Of a DNA stretch of 35,527 nt, positions 10,740 to 20,290 are shown in pieces (position 1 is the first letter of the stretch; every line of letters starts with the position of its first letter). Made by a program: the position numbers and the translations under genes. The DNA lies in the NCBI GenBank assembly GCA_030674155.1, contig JASPKP010000525.1, positions 7,501 to 43,027 of the forward strand, given 5' to 3'. Origin of the DNA: Stramonita haemastoma. Lineage: Eukaryota; Mollusca; Gastropoda; Neogastropoda; Muricidae. The notes beneath the pieces were generated by a model. That model had not been told where the DNA came from and ran no database searches. It was given only the letters and a program-made list of their open reading frames with translations.

Positions 10740-12905
10740 CGCGCGCGCGCTGGTGTTTTTCAGTGTGTTTGTTTGTGTGCGCGCATGTAGGGGGCACCCA
10801 GCAGATTGCTGCGGTGCATGATACGGCTGTGTAGTGTCATATTTTATGTGTGCCCTGCTTGTCTTTTGTCGCCTACACTAAGCAGCTTTCTTTGCCACAA
10901 ACAAGCTTTCCCCGCTCTTTGGGGCAGTAGCGTCGCCACAAATCCGGCGCCACACGCGTCGGAGAGGGTGGGAGGGAGTGTATGCATGTTGTACGATAAT
11001 GTCTTGGTGGCCTGGCATCTTTTACCGAGCAAAAGTCGGGGCGGCACGGGTCTGAAAACGGCTCTTTGGGGGCCATCTTGGCTTAAATCGGCCGCTTTTT
11101 CGGGAGGGGGGTGGGTATGCATGCACGCACGCACGCCCGCGCTTGTGTTTGTCAGTGTGTTGGTTTGTGTGCACGCATGTGGAGGAGACCCTGCAGTTTG
11201 ACGTGGTGCATCATATTGCTGTATAGTGTCATTTTTCTTGCGCGCAGAGCAGGATTGTGTTGGCGTACACTTAGCAGCTTTCCTTCCGACAAACCCGCTT
11301 TCGTAGCACTTGGGCGCTGTGTCGTCGCCACAAATCCGGCATCACGCTTGTCCATGATGGTCGGAGAGAGTGTATGCATACAGTGCCGTATGGTCGTGGT
11401 GCCGTGGGATCTTTTACCCTGCAAAAGTCGGGGTCGGACGGGGCCGAAAACGGCCCTTTGGGGGCCATCTTGGCTCAAATCGGCCGCTTTTTTCGGGAGG
11501 GGGCTGGATATGCATGCACGCACGCGCGCGCGCGCTGGTGTTTGTCAGTGTGTTGGTTTGTGTGCGCACATGTGGAAGAGACCCTGCAAACCCGCATCGG
11601 CCATGCCGTGGGGGCCATCTTGGCTCAAATCGGCCGCTTTTTCGGGAGGGGGTCGGGTATGCATGCGCGCACGCGCGTGCGCGCGCGCTGGTGTTTTTCA
11701 GTGTGTTTGTTTGTGTGCGCGCATGTCGGGGGCACCCAGCAGATTGCTGCGGTGCATGATAAGGCTGTGCAGTGTCATATTTTATTATGCAGCATGTGGT
11801 GGAGACCCTGCAGTTTGACGTGGTGCATCATATTGCTGTATAGTGTCATTATTCTTGCGCGCAGAGCAGGATTGTTGTGGCGTACACTTAGCAGCTTTCC
11901 TTCCGACAAACCCGCTTTCCTAGCTCTTGGGCGATGTGTCGTCGACAAAAATCCGGCGCCACGCTTGTCCAAGATGATCGGAGAGAGTGTATGCATACAG
12001 TGCCGTATGGTCTTGGTCCCGTGGGATCTTTTACCTTGCAAAAGTCGGGGTCCGACGAGGCCGAAAACGGCCCTTTGGGGGCCATCTTTGTTCAAATCGG
12101 CCGCTTTTTCGAGAGGGGGGTGGATATGCATGCACGCACGCGCGCGCGCTGGTGTTTGTCAGTGTGTTGGTTTGTGTGCGCTCATGTGGAGCAGACCCTG
12201 CAGTTTGACGTGGTGCATCATATCGCTGTATAGTGTCATTCTTCTTTGGGGCAGAGCATGATTTTGGTGGCGTACACTTAGCAGCTTTCCTTCCGATAAA
12301 CCCGCTTTCCTAGCTCTTGGGCGATGTGTCGTCGCCACAAATCCGGCGCCACGCTTGTCCAAGATGGTCGGAGAGAGTGTATGCATACAGTGCCGTATGG
12401 TCTTGGTGCCGTGGGATCTTTTACCGTGCAAAAGTTGCGGTCGGACGGGGCCAAAAACGGCCCTTTGGGGGCCATCCTGGTTCACATCGGCCGCTTTTTC
12501 GGGAGGGGGGTGGGTATGCATGCACGCACGCAAGCGCGCGCTGGTGATTGTCAGTGTGTTGGTTTGTGTACTCGCATGTGGAGGAGACCCTGCAGTTTGA
12601 CGTGGTGCGTCATATTGCTGTATAGTGTCATTCTTCTTGCGCGCAGAGCAGGATTGTGGTGGCGTACACTTAGCAGCTTTCCTTCCGACAAACCCGCTTT
12701 CCTAGCTCTTGGGCGCTGTGTCGTCGCCACAAATCCGGCGCCACGCTTGTCCAAGATGGTCGGAGAGAGTGCATGCATACAGTGCCGTATGGTCTTGGTG
12801 CCGTGGGATCTTTTACCTTTCATAAAATCGGGGTCGGAAGCGGCCGAAAACGGCCCTTTGGAGGCCATCTTGGTTCAAATCGGCAGCTTTTTCGGGAGGG
12901 GGGTG
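10740..12905 (+). repeat. Higher-order block, copy 1
   Basis: This block shares private variants with 13880-16437: GGGGCAGTAGCG, CCGGCATCACGC, the unusual junction CCTGCAAACCCGCATCGGCC (11584 here, 14726 there), TTTATTATGCAGCATGTGGTGG, CGTCGACAAAAATCC, and TGTGTACTCGCATG. The first part is offset by about 3142 bp (8 x ~392). The second part (from about 12244) is offset by about 3534 bp, so copy 2 has one extra unit. It ends at a deletion junction near 12920 that fuses a B-type Z-tract to an A-type ACGCGTCGG. Confidence 0.85.
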
Positions 12906-13879
12906 TGGGTATGCATGCACGCACGCGTCGGAGAGGGTGGGAGGGAGTGTATACATGTTGTACGATAATGTCTTGGTGGCCTGGCATCTTTTACCGTGCA
13001 AAAGTCGGGGCGGCACGGGTCTGAAAACGGCTCTTTGGGGGCCATCTTGGCTTAAATCGGCCGCTTTTTTGGAGGGGGGTGGGTATGCATGCACGCACGC
13101 ACGCGCGCGCTGGTGTTTGTCAGTGTGTTGGTTTGTGTGTGCGCTCATGTGGAGGAGACCCTGCAGTTTGACGTGGTGCATCATATTGCTGTATAGTGTC
13201 ATTATTCTTGCGCGCAGAGCAGGATTGTGGTGGCGTACACTTAGCAGCTTTCCTTCCGACAAACCCGCTTTCCTAGCACTTGGGCGCTGTGTCGTCGCCA
13301 CAAATCCGGCGCCACGCTTGTCCAAGATGGTCGGAGAGAGTGTATGCATACAGTGCCGTACGGTTGTGGTGCCGTGGGATCTTTTATCGTGCAAAAGTCG
13401 GGGTCGGACGGGGCCGAAAACGGCCCTTTGGGGGCCATCTTGCCTCAAATCGGCCGCTTTTTCGGGAGGGGGGTGGGTATGCATGCACGCACGCACGCAC
13501 GCGCTGGTGTTTGTCAGTGTGTTGGTTTGTGTGCGCGCATGTGGAGGATACCCTGCAGTTTGACGTGGTGCATCATATCGCTGTATAGTGTCATATTCTT
13601 GCGCGCAGTGCAGATTGTTGGTGGCGTACACTTAGCAGCTTTTCTTCCGACAAACCCGCTTTCCTAGCACTTGGGCGCTGTGTCGTCGCCAAATCCGGCG
13701 CCACGCTTGTCCATGTTGGTCGGAGAGAGTGTATGCATACAGTGCCGTATGGTCTTGGTGCCGTGGGATCTTTTACCGTGCAAAAATCGGGGTCAGACGG
13801 GGCCGAAAACGGCCCTTTGTGGGCCATCTTGGCTCAAATCGGCCACTTTTTCGGGAGGGGGGTGGGTATGCATGCGCGC

Positions 13880-16437
13880 ACGCGCGCGCGCGCTGGTGTT
13901 TTTCAGTGTGTTTGTTTGTGTTCGTGCATGTCGGGGGCACCCAGCAGATTGCTGCGGTGCATGATACGGCTGTGTAGTGTCATATTTTATGTGCGCCCTG
14001 CTTGTCTTTTGTCGCCTACACTAAGCAGCTTTTTTTGCCACAAACAAGCTTTCCCCGCTCTTTGGGGCAGTAGCGTCGCCACAAATCCGGCGCCACACGC
14101 GTCGGAGAGGGTGGGAGGGAGTGTATGCATGTTGTACGATAATGTCTTGGTGGCCTGGCATCTTTTACCGTGCAAAAGTCGGGCGGCACGGGTCTGAAAA
14201 CGGCTCTTTGGGGGCCATCTTGGCTTAAATCGGCCGCTTTTTCGGGAGGGGGGTGGGTATGCATGCACGCACATGCGCGCGCGCTGGTGTTTGTCAGTGT
14301 GTTGATTTGTGTGCACACATGTGGAGGAGACCCTGCAGTTTGACGTGGTGCATCATATTGCTGTATAGTGTCATTATTCTTGCGCGCAGAGCAGGATTGT
14401 GTTTGCGTACACTTAGCAGCTTTCCTTCCGACAAACCTGCTTTCGTAGCACTTGGGCGCTGTGTCGTCGCCACAAATCCGGCATCACGCTTGTCCATGAT
14501 GGTCGGAGAGAGTGTATGCATACAGTGCCGTATGGTCGTGGTGCCGTGGGATCTTTTACCCTGCAAAAGTCGGGGTCGGACGGGGCCGAAAACGGCCCTT
14601 TGGGGGCCATCTTGGCTCTAATCGGCCGCTTTTTCGGGAGGGGGCTGGATATGCATGCACGCACGCGCGCGCGCGCTGGTGTTTGTCAGTGTGTTGGTTT
14701 GTGTGCGCACATGTGGAGGAGACCCTGCAAACCCGCATCGGCCATGCCGTGGGGGCCATCTTGGCTCAAATCGGCCGCTTTTTCGGGAGGGGGTCGGGTA
14801 TGCATGCGCGCACGCGCGCGCGCGCTCGCTGGTGTTTTTCAGTGTGTTTGTTTGTGTGCGTGCATGTCGGGGGCACCCAGCAGATTGCTGCGGTGCATGA
14901 TACGGCTGTGCAGTTTCATATTTTATTATGCAGCATGTGGTGGAGACCCTGCAGTTTGACGTGGTGCATCATATTGCTGTATAGTGTCATTATTCTTGCA
15001 CGCAGAGCAGGATTGTTGTGGCGTACACTTAGCAGCTTTCCTTCCGACAAACCCGCTTTCCTAGCTCTTGGGCGATGTGTCGTCGACAAAAATCCGGCGC
15101 CACGCTTGTCCAAGATGATCGGAGAGAGTGTATGCATACAGTGCCGTATGGTCTTGGTGCCGTGGGATCTTTTACCTTGCAAAAGTCGGGGTCCGACGAG
15201 GCCGAAAACGGCCCTTTGGGGGCCATCTTTGTTCAAATCGGCCGCTTTTTCGAGAGGGGGGTGGATATGCATGCACGCACGCGCGCGCGCTGGTGTTTGT
15301 CAGTGTGTTGGTTTGTGTGCGCACATGTGGAGGAGACCCTGCAGTTTGACGTGGTGCATCATATCGCTGTATAGTGTCATTCTTCTTGCACGCAGAGCAG
15401 GATTGTGGTGGCGTACACTTAGCAGCTTTCTTTGCCACAAACCCACTTTCCTAGCTCTTGGACGCTGTGTCGTCGCCACAAATCCGGCGCCACGCTTGTC
15501 CAAGATGGTCGGAGAGAGTGTATGCATACAGTGCCGTATGGTCTTGGTGCCGTGGGATCTTTTACCGTGCAAACGTCGTGGTCGGACGGGGCTGAAAACG
15601 GTCCTTTGGAGGCCATTTTGGCTCAAATCGGCCGCTTTTTCGGGAGGGCGGTGGGTATGCATGCATGCACGCACGCACGCGCTGGTTTTTGTCAGTGTGT
15701 TGGTTTGTGTGCACGCATGTGGAGGAGACCCTGCAGTTGGACGTGGTGCATCATATTGCTGTATAGTGTCATTCTTCTTTGGGGCAGAGCATGATTTTGG
15801 TGGCGTACACTTAGCAGCTTTCCTTCCGATAAACCCGCTTTCCTAGCTCTTGGGCGATGTGTCGTCGCCACAAATCCGGCGCCACGCTTGTCCAAGATGG
15901 TCGGAGAGAGTGTATGCATACAGTGCCGTATGGTCTTGGTGCCGTGGGATCTTTTACCGTGCAAAAGTCGGGGTCGGACGGGGCCGAAAACGGCCCTTTG
16001 GGGGCCATCCTGGTTCACATCGGCCGCTTTTTCGGGAGGGGGGTGGGTATGCATGCACGCACGCAAGCGCGCGCTGGTGATTGTCAGTGTGTTGGTTTGT
16101 GTACTCGCATGTGGAGGAGACCCTGCAGTTTGACGTGGTGCGTCATATTGCTGTATAGTGTCATTCTTCTTGCGCGCAGAGCAGGATTGTGGTGGCGTAC
16201 ACTTAGCAGCTTTCCTTCCGACAAACCCGCTTTCCTAGCTCTTGGGCGCTGTGTCGTCGCCACAAATCCGGCGCCACGCTTGTCCAAGATGGTCGGAGAG
16301 AGTGCATGCATACAGTGCCGTATGGTCTTGGTGCCGTGGGATCTTTTACCTTTCATAAAATCGGGGTCGGAAGGGGCCGAAAACGGCCCTTTGGAGGCCA
16401 TCTTGGTTCAAATCGGCAGCTTTTTCGGGAGGGGGGT
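13880..16437 (+). repeat. Higher-order block, copy 2
   Basis: This is the duplicate of 10740-12905 described by the shared private variants, including two identical rare truncation junctions. It contains one B-type unit (about 15380-15770) not present in copy 1. Very few substitutions separate the two blocks, fewer than between neighbouring monomers inside either block, which points to recent amplification of a multi-unit segment. Confidence 0.85.
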
Positions 16438-16899
16438 GGGTATGCATGCACGGACTCTCGCGCGTGCTGGTGTTTGTCAGTGTGTTGGTTTCTGTGCGCG
16501 CATGTGGAGGAGACCCTGCAGTTTGACGTGGTGCATCATATTGCTGTATAGTGTCATTTTTCTTGCGCGCAGAGCAGGCTTTTGGTGGCGTACACTTAGC
16601 AGCTTTCCTTGCCACAAACCCGCTTTCCTAGCTCTTGGGCGCTTTGTCGTCGCCACAAATCTGGCGCCACGCTTGTCCAAGATGGTCGGAGATAGTGTAT
16701 GCATACATTGCCGTATGGTCTTGGTGCCGTGGGATCTTTAACCGTGCAAAAGTCGGGGTCGGACGGGGCCGAAAACGGCCCTCTGGGTGCCATCTTGGCT
16801 CAAATCGGCCGCTTTTTCGGGAGAGGGGTGGGTATACATGCATGCACACTCGCGCGCGCTGGTGTTTGTCAGTGTGTTCGTTTGTGTGCGGACATGTGG

Positions 16900-18022
16900 C
16901 GGGGACCCTACAGATTGCTTTGGAGCATCATTTTGCTGTATATTGTCATATTTTTTTTTGCGCCCTTCTTTGTTTTTGTTGCCTATACTGTGCCGGATTT
17001 CCTTGCCACAAAGTGGCGATGACAGCGCTTGAGGGCCGCAGTGTCGCCACAGGTCCTGCGCCACGCACATCAAAGATGGTGGGAGACGGTGTATGCATAC
17101 AGTGGCATATGTTCTTGGTGCCTTTGGGTTTTTAACCGTCCAAAAGTTGGAGTTGGGCGGGTCTGAAAACGACTCTTTGTTCCCGTCTTTGCCCGAAACC
17201 GCACCTTTTTCGACATGGGGTTGGGTATCGTTGCGCGCACGCGTGCGCACGAGCTGGTGTTTGTCAGTGTGTTTGTTTATGTGCGTGCATGTGGCAGGGT
17301 CCATACAGATTTATGTGGAGTATCATATTGCTGTAGGTTGTCATTATTATTGTTCGCGCTGCTTGCTTTTTGTTGCCTACACTGTACCAGATTTCCTTGC
17401 CACAAAGTGGCGATCGCAGCGCTTGAGGGCCGCGGTGTCGCCACAAGTCCGGCGCCACTCACATCAAAGATGGTGGGAGAGGGTGTATGCATACAGTGGC
17501 ATATGGTCCTTGTGCTTTGGGGTCTGTAACCGTGCAAAAGTTGGGGAAAGTCGGACCTGAAAACGACTCTTTGGGTCCCGTCTTTGCCTCAAACCGCACC
17601 TTTTTCTGCAAGGGGTTGGATATCGTGGCGTGTACGTGCGCGCGCGCTGGTGTTTGTCAATATGTTTGTTTGTATGCATGCATGTGGCGGGGACCCTACA
17701 GATTGCTATGGAGCATCATAATTATTACTGTATATTGTCATTATTAATGTGGGCCCTGCTTGCTTTTTGTTGCCTACACTGTGCCAGATTTCCTTGCCAC
17801 AAAGTGGCGGTCGCAGGGTTTGAGGGCCGCGGTGTCGCCACATGTCCGGCGCCACGCACGTCAAAGATGGTGGGAGAGGGTGTATGCATACAGTGGCATA
17901 TGGCTTGGTGCCTTGGGGTCTGTAACTGTGCAAACGTTGGGGCAGGACGGGCCTGAAAACGACTCTTTGGGTCCCGTCTTTGCCCCAAACCGCACCTTTT
18001 TAGGCAGGGGGTTGGGTATGCG
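16900..18022 (+). repeat. Divergent satellite units, subtype C (right edge)
   Basis: Three units share GTGCCGGATTTCCTTGCC or GTACCAGATTTCCTTGCC, CACAAAGTGGCG, GAGGGCCGC, CATCAAAGATGGTGGGAGA, GTGGCATATG and CGACTCTTTG. They align with A and B units landmark by landmark but are clearly diverged. The last unit stops at about 18020 in GGGTTGGGTATGCG, followed by unrelated A-rich sequence, so this is the right boundary of the array. Confidence 0.85.
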
Positions 18023-18269
18023 TTTAGGAACTCTACTAGCCAATGAACAAAAAAAGGAGATGTTTATTAACGGTAAAAAAAAATCCACATACGCAGCTTT
18101 CGTTTTTTTTTTCAGTCTGTACTTTAAAACGAGTAAATGAAAAAGTCAGGTCAACCCAAAGTTATAAACAAAACCATAAAAAAAAACCAAACCCAATCGA
18201 AACCAACATCAATAGCAACATCAACAACATTAAAACAAACAAACCTAGCACACAAAACAAACACTGTTC
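18023..18269. other. A-rich unassigned spacer
   Basis: A-rich, low-complexity sequence lies between the satellite edge and a SINE head. No gene or element is recognised. Confidence 0.5.
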
Positions 18270-18442
18270 AACCAACGCTATAGCCAAGTGGTTAGGATCA
18301 TTCGATTTCGATCCCTTGGGTCCAATGAAGTCGAGGGTTCGAATCTCGACAGTATCTCGTGAATTAAAGCTGGGAATTCTTATCATCTCCCAGGTCAGCT
18401 TCAAGTGCAGCCCTGACAGTGCCTTAGTTCCTTTCGTGTATA
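18270..18442 (+). mobile_element. tRNA-derived SINE, 5' part
   Basis: A pol III type 2 promoter is visible: A box TAGCCAAGTGG at 18281-18291 and B box GGTTCGAATC at 18336-18345, with tRNA-like spacing. The body continues with CCCAGGTCAGCTTCAAGTGC and CCTGACAGTGCCTTAG and then enters a CA tract. From recall, this head and body belong to a SINE common in gastropod genomes. The matching 3' part is not adjacent but appears at 25426-25560, beyond a LINE. No complete copy exists in the window for comparison. Confidence 0.8.
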
Positions 18443-18462
18443 CACACACAGACACAGACACA

Positions 18463-18493
<31 letters not shown>
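18436..18493. repeat. (CA)n / (CAGA)n tract
   Basis: The CA-rich tract runs directly into the first bases of the LINE. A second CA tract starts directly after the presumed LINE 3' end at 25128. Confidence 0.95.
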
Positions 18494-18496
<3 letters not shown>

Positions 18497-18566
18497 ACGT
18501 CACCAAGATGGCGGAACTAGTCAGCAACCACTAATCGACTATCATGTTATTACTCTAACCACTAAA
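18493..18566 (+). promoter_or_regulatory. LINE 5' UTR with CRE-like and YY1-like sites
   Basis: TGACGTCA (18495-18502) is a perfect CRE palindrome. CAAGATGGCGG (18504-18514) fits the YY1 consensus. They sit at the very start of the element, 55-70 bp upstream of the ORF1 ATG. YY1 sites near the 5' end are known to position transcription in mammalian L1. A similar role as an internal promoter here is an inference. Confidence 0.5.
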
Positions 18567-19835
18567 ATGACCAAGGCCACTCGCTCCAGAAGCAAGCGAT
18601 TTACCTCCTGTGTGGAGGATTCACCGACACACAAGGCCTCTGGAGCAAAGAAGCCCACAGAACCAGTGAAAGAGGGCAACAACTCTGGAGCCGTTGACAG
18701 CCCTGCTCCCCAACCCCCTGCTACAGAAGGAAGGACCTCCCCAACTGATGAAGACGCCAGAGAGAGAGGTAACGACACCACCCAGATGATCTCCAGCCTG
18801 CGTGAGACGGTCAGTGATCTAAAATCTGTCATTCTAAACCTCACTGATCGTCTCCAGTCCCTAGAAAAGACCATCGAGGGACTGAGTAGGGAGAAACCAG
18901 AAAGAAAAGAAGCACGTCGCAGCAAACACGTAAGCACGCAGACAGATCTTTTGGCTTCTCCTACTTACGCTGATGTGACAAGATCCACGCCTGTTGCACA
19001 CAGCACAGGCAAGGCACCACTTAGGCCGTCTGTGCGTCCTGCAGTCAATAGACAGCAGGGCGTAAAACAAAATAAGCCTAAAGAAAAACCCAGGTTAAGA
19101 ACAAGTAGTGATGACGTCAAAGCCCATAAAGACGTCACGGTGTCAATGACATCAAAGATTGTGAAAGAAAACTCCAAGAACTCGGAAGGTTTTCCAGATG
19201 TTCTGTTCCTGCACGACTCTGTATTAAGAGGAGTCCAGTACAAAAGACTAGGTCGGTCATATGGATTTTCTGCTGCTCACCACAAGGTCCATATGATAAA
19301 AGATCTCCAAGAAAATGTAGAAAGTGCTTCCCATAATCTTGGAAAATCATTCGATAGTATTGTTTTACATTGTGGTATAAACAATCTAAGAAGGGAAGAG
19401 GCTGACTGTGCAAGTAGAAAATTTGTTGACTCTGTGAAACAAATCCATAAGCAGCACCCGAACACTTTCATTGTAATTAGTAAAGTGTCACCTATTGTTG
19501 ATGATGAGCTGGAAATTAAAAGGCAGTTGTTTAATGCCCTGTCAGCAAAAGAACTACTGGGGATGAAGAGGGTATCCTTTATATCCAATGACAACCTTCA
19601 CACCAGCCACCTGAAGGATGGGACACACCCCACCATGAAGGGCTCCTCCATCCTGGCAGTGAACCTTGGCCGTCACCTTCGCCAGCTGTTTTGGACGAGG
19701 CCAAAACGAACGGTGAGGTCTGCACAACGGCCAAGGACGACTCCCTTCCAGCAGCAGGAACTGGCCCCATGGAGAGCCTACAGCCCCAGACATCCTTGGT
19801 GCAACATGTTTGATGTTCTCAGACATTGTTACTAA
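18567..19835 (+). CDS. LINE ORF1: coiled coil plus SGNH-esterase-like protein (422 aa)
   Basis: The ORF is intact, from the ATG in CTAAAATGACC to TAA. Residues 1-70 are polar and rich in Pro, Ser and charged residues. Residues about 71-108 form a heptad-like Leu/Ile pattern (SLRETVSDLKSVILNLTDRL), likely a coiled coil for multimerisation. A basic linker (about 110-200) could bind RNA. Residues 209-370 fit an SGNH hydrolase: block I FLHDSVLRG with Ser218, block III LHCGINNL with Gly270 and Asn272, and block V DGTHP with Asp351 and His354. Block I has HDS rather than the usual GDS. Esterase-type ORF1 proteins with coiled coils are known in L2/CR1-like LINEs; the natural substrate is unsettled. 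No CCHC knuckle was seen. The gene is the upstream cistron of ORF2 at 20291. Confidence 0.85.
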   Translation: MTKATRSRSKRFTSCVEDSPTHKASGAKKPTEPVKEGNNSGAVDSPAPQPPATEGRTSPTDEDARERGNDTTQMISSLRETVSDLKSVILNLTDRLQSLEKTIEGLSREKPERKEARRSKHVSTQTDLLASPTYADVTRSTPVAHSTGKAPLRPSVRPAVNRQQGVKQNKPKEKPRLRTSSDDVKAHKDVTVSMTSKIVKENSKNSEGFPDVLFLHDSVLRGVQYKRLGRSYGFSAAHHKVHMIKDLQENVESASHNLGKSFDSIVLHCGINNLRREEADCASRKFVDSVKQIHKQHPNTFIVISKVSPIVDDELEIKRQLFNALSAKELLGMKRVSFISNDNLHTSHLKDGTHPTMKGSSILAVNLGRHLRQLFWTRPKRTVRSAQRPRTTPFQQQELAPWRAYSPRHPWCNMFDVLRHCY

Positions 19836-20290
19836 AGGAAGCTGTGTGCCCATCTCTTCATTCTTGCCAGACCCAGGGAAAAGGGAAAAGTTATACAAAT
19901 GTGCCTTTTTCTTTTCTTTTTTTTCTTCATTGTTGAATTGTATATGAACAGAAACAATCTATTGTGGTTATTTTGCAGTGGTTTTTAGTAACAACAAAAT
20001 CAAGTTGATATCTTGTTGACTATATTGTATATCCTATATCTGGCTATTCATCTGAAGTAGTATAGTAGTGATATTTCTAAACACTTGTATTACCTTACTG
20101 ATAGTTGAATCAGATTAGTTTGTTTTGTGGTTGTTGGTTTTGCTGGGTTTTTTTTTTGTTTTCTTTTGTGTGTGTTTTTTGGGGGATTTTTGCTTTTTCA
20201 GGGTTTTCTTTCTTTTTTCCCCCCAATATCCTTTAAATTGTACCCCCTTCCAGTATACATTTATATATTAGTATAGCACTCTGATTAGTA
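19836..20290 (+). other. LINE inter-ORF region
   Basis: This T-rich stretch has stops in all frames and several T runs (for example 19906-19924 and 20150-20220). It separates ORF1 from ORF2, which are in different frames. ORF2 would therefore need internal initiation, reinitiation or a second start; nothing in the sequence decides which. Confidence 0.7.

Larger units (their letters stand above)
1335..18022. repeat. Satellite array, ~392-bp monomers, about 44 units
   Basis: The same ordered landmarks recur about every 392 bp: GTGTCAT, CACTTAGCAGCTTT or CACTAAGCAGCTTT, CGTCGCCACAAATCCGG, GTATGCAT, GATCTTTTACCGTGCAAAAG, CGAAAACGG, AAATCGGCCGC, GGGTGGGTATGCATGC, CTGGTGTTT and CCTGCAG or CAGCAGATTGC. 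The second GTATGCAT occurs near 6919, 7311, 7702, 8093, 8489, 8880, 9547, 9941, 10331, 10727 and 11117. Two core subtypes alternate. Subtype A has CATATTTTATGTGCGCC and CAGCAGATTGCTGC. Subtype B has CATTATTCTTGCGCGCAGAG and CCTGCAGTTTGACG. From about 7030 to 13980 the unit order includes A-B-B runs. The long open frames across the array change frame between units and are not credible proteins. The period is close to two nucleosome repeats (inference). The family is unknown to me. Confidence 0.96.

Noticed and set aside
14512..15846. A 444-codon open frame, and many other frames of 200-300 codons, across the satellite.
   Set aside because: The peptide meaning changes frame from unit to unit, several frames on both strands are open at once, and length follows from a GC-rich stop-poor monomer near 393 bp (a multiple of three). 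No domain is recognisable.
1335..18022. CRISPR-like array of regularly spaced repeats.
   Set aside because: The whole ~392-bp unit repeats head to tail with no unique spacers, and the context is eukaryotic.
18281..18345. Functional tRNA gene suggested by good A and B boxes.
   Set aside because: No complete cloverleaf with paired acceptor stem was found and the sequence continues into a SINE body; the same holds at 25907, 32575 and 35334-35412.
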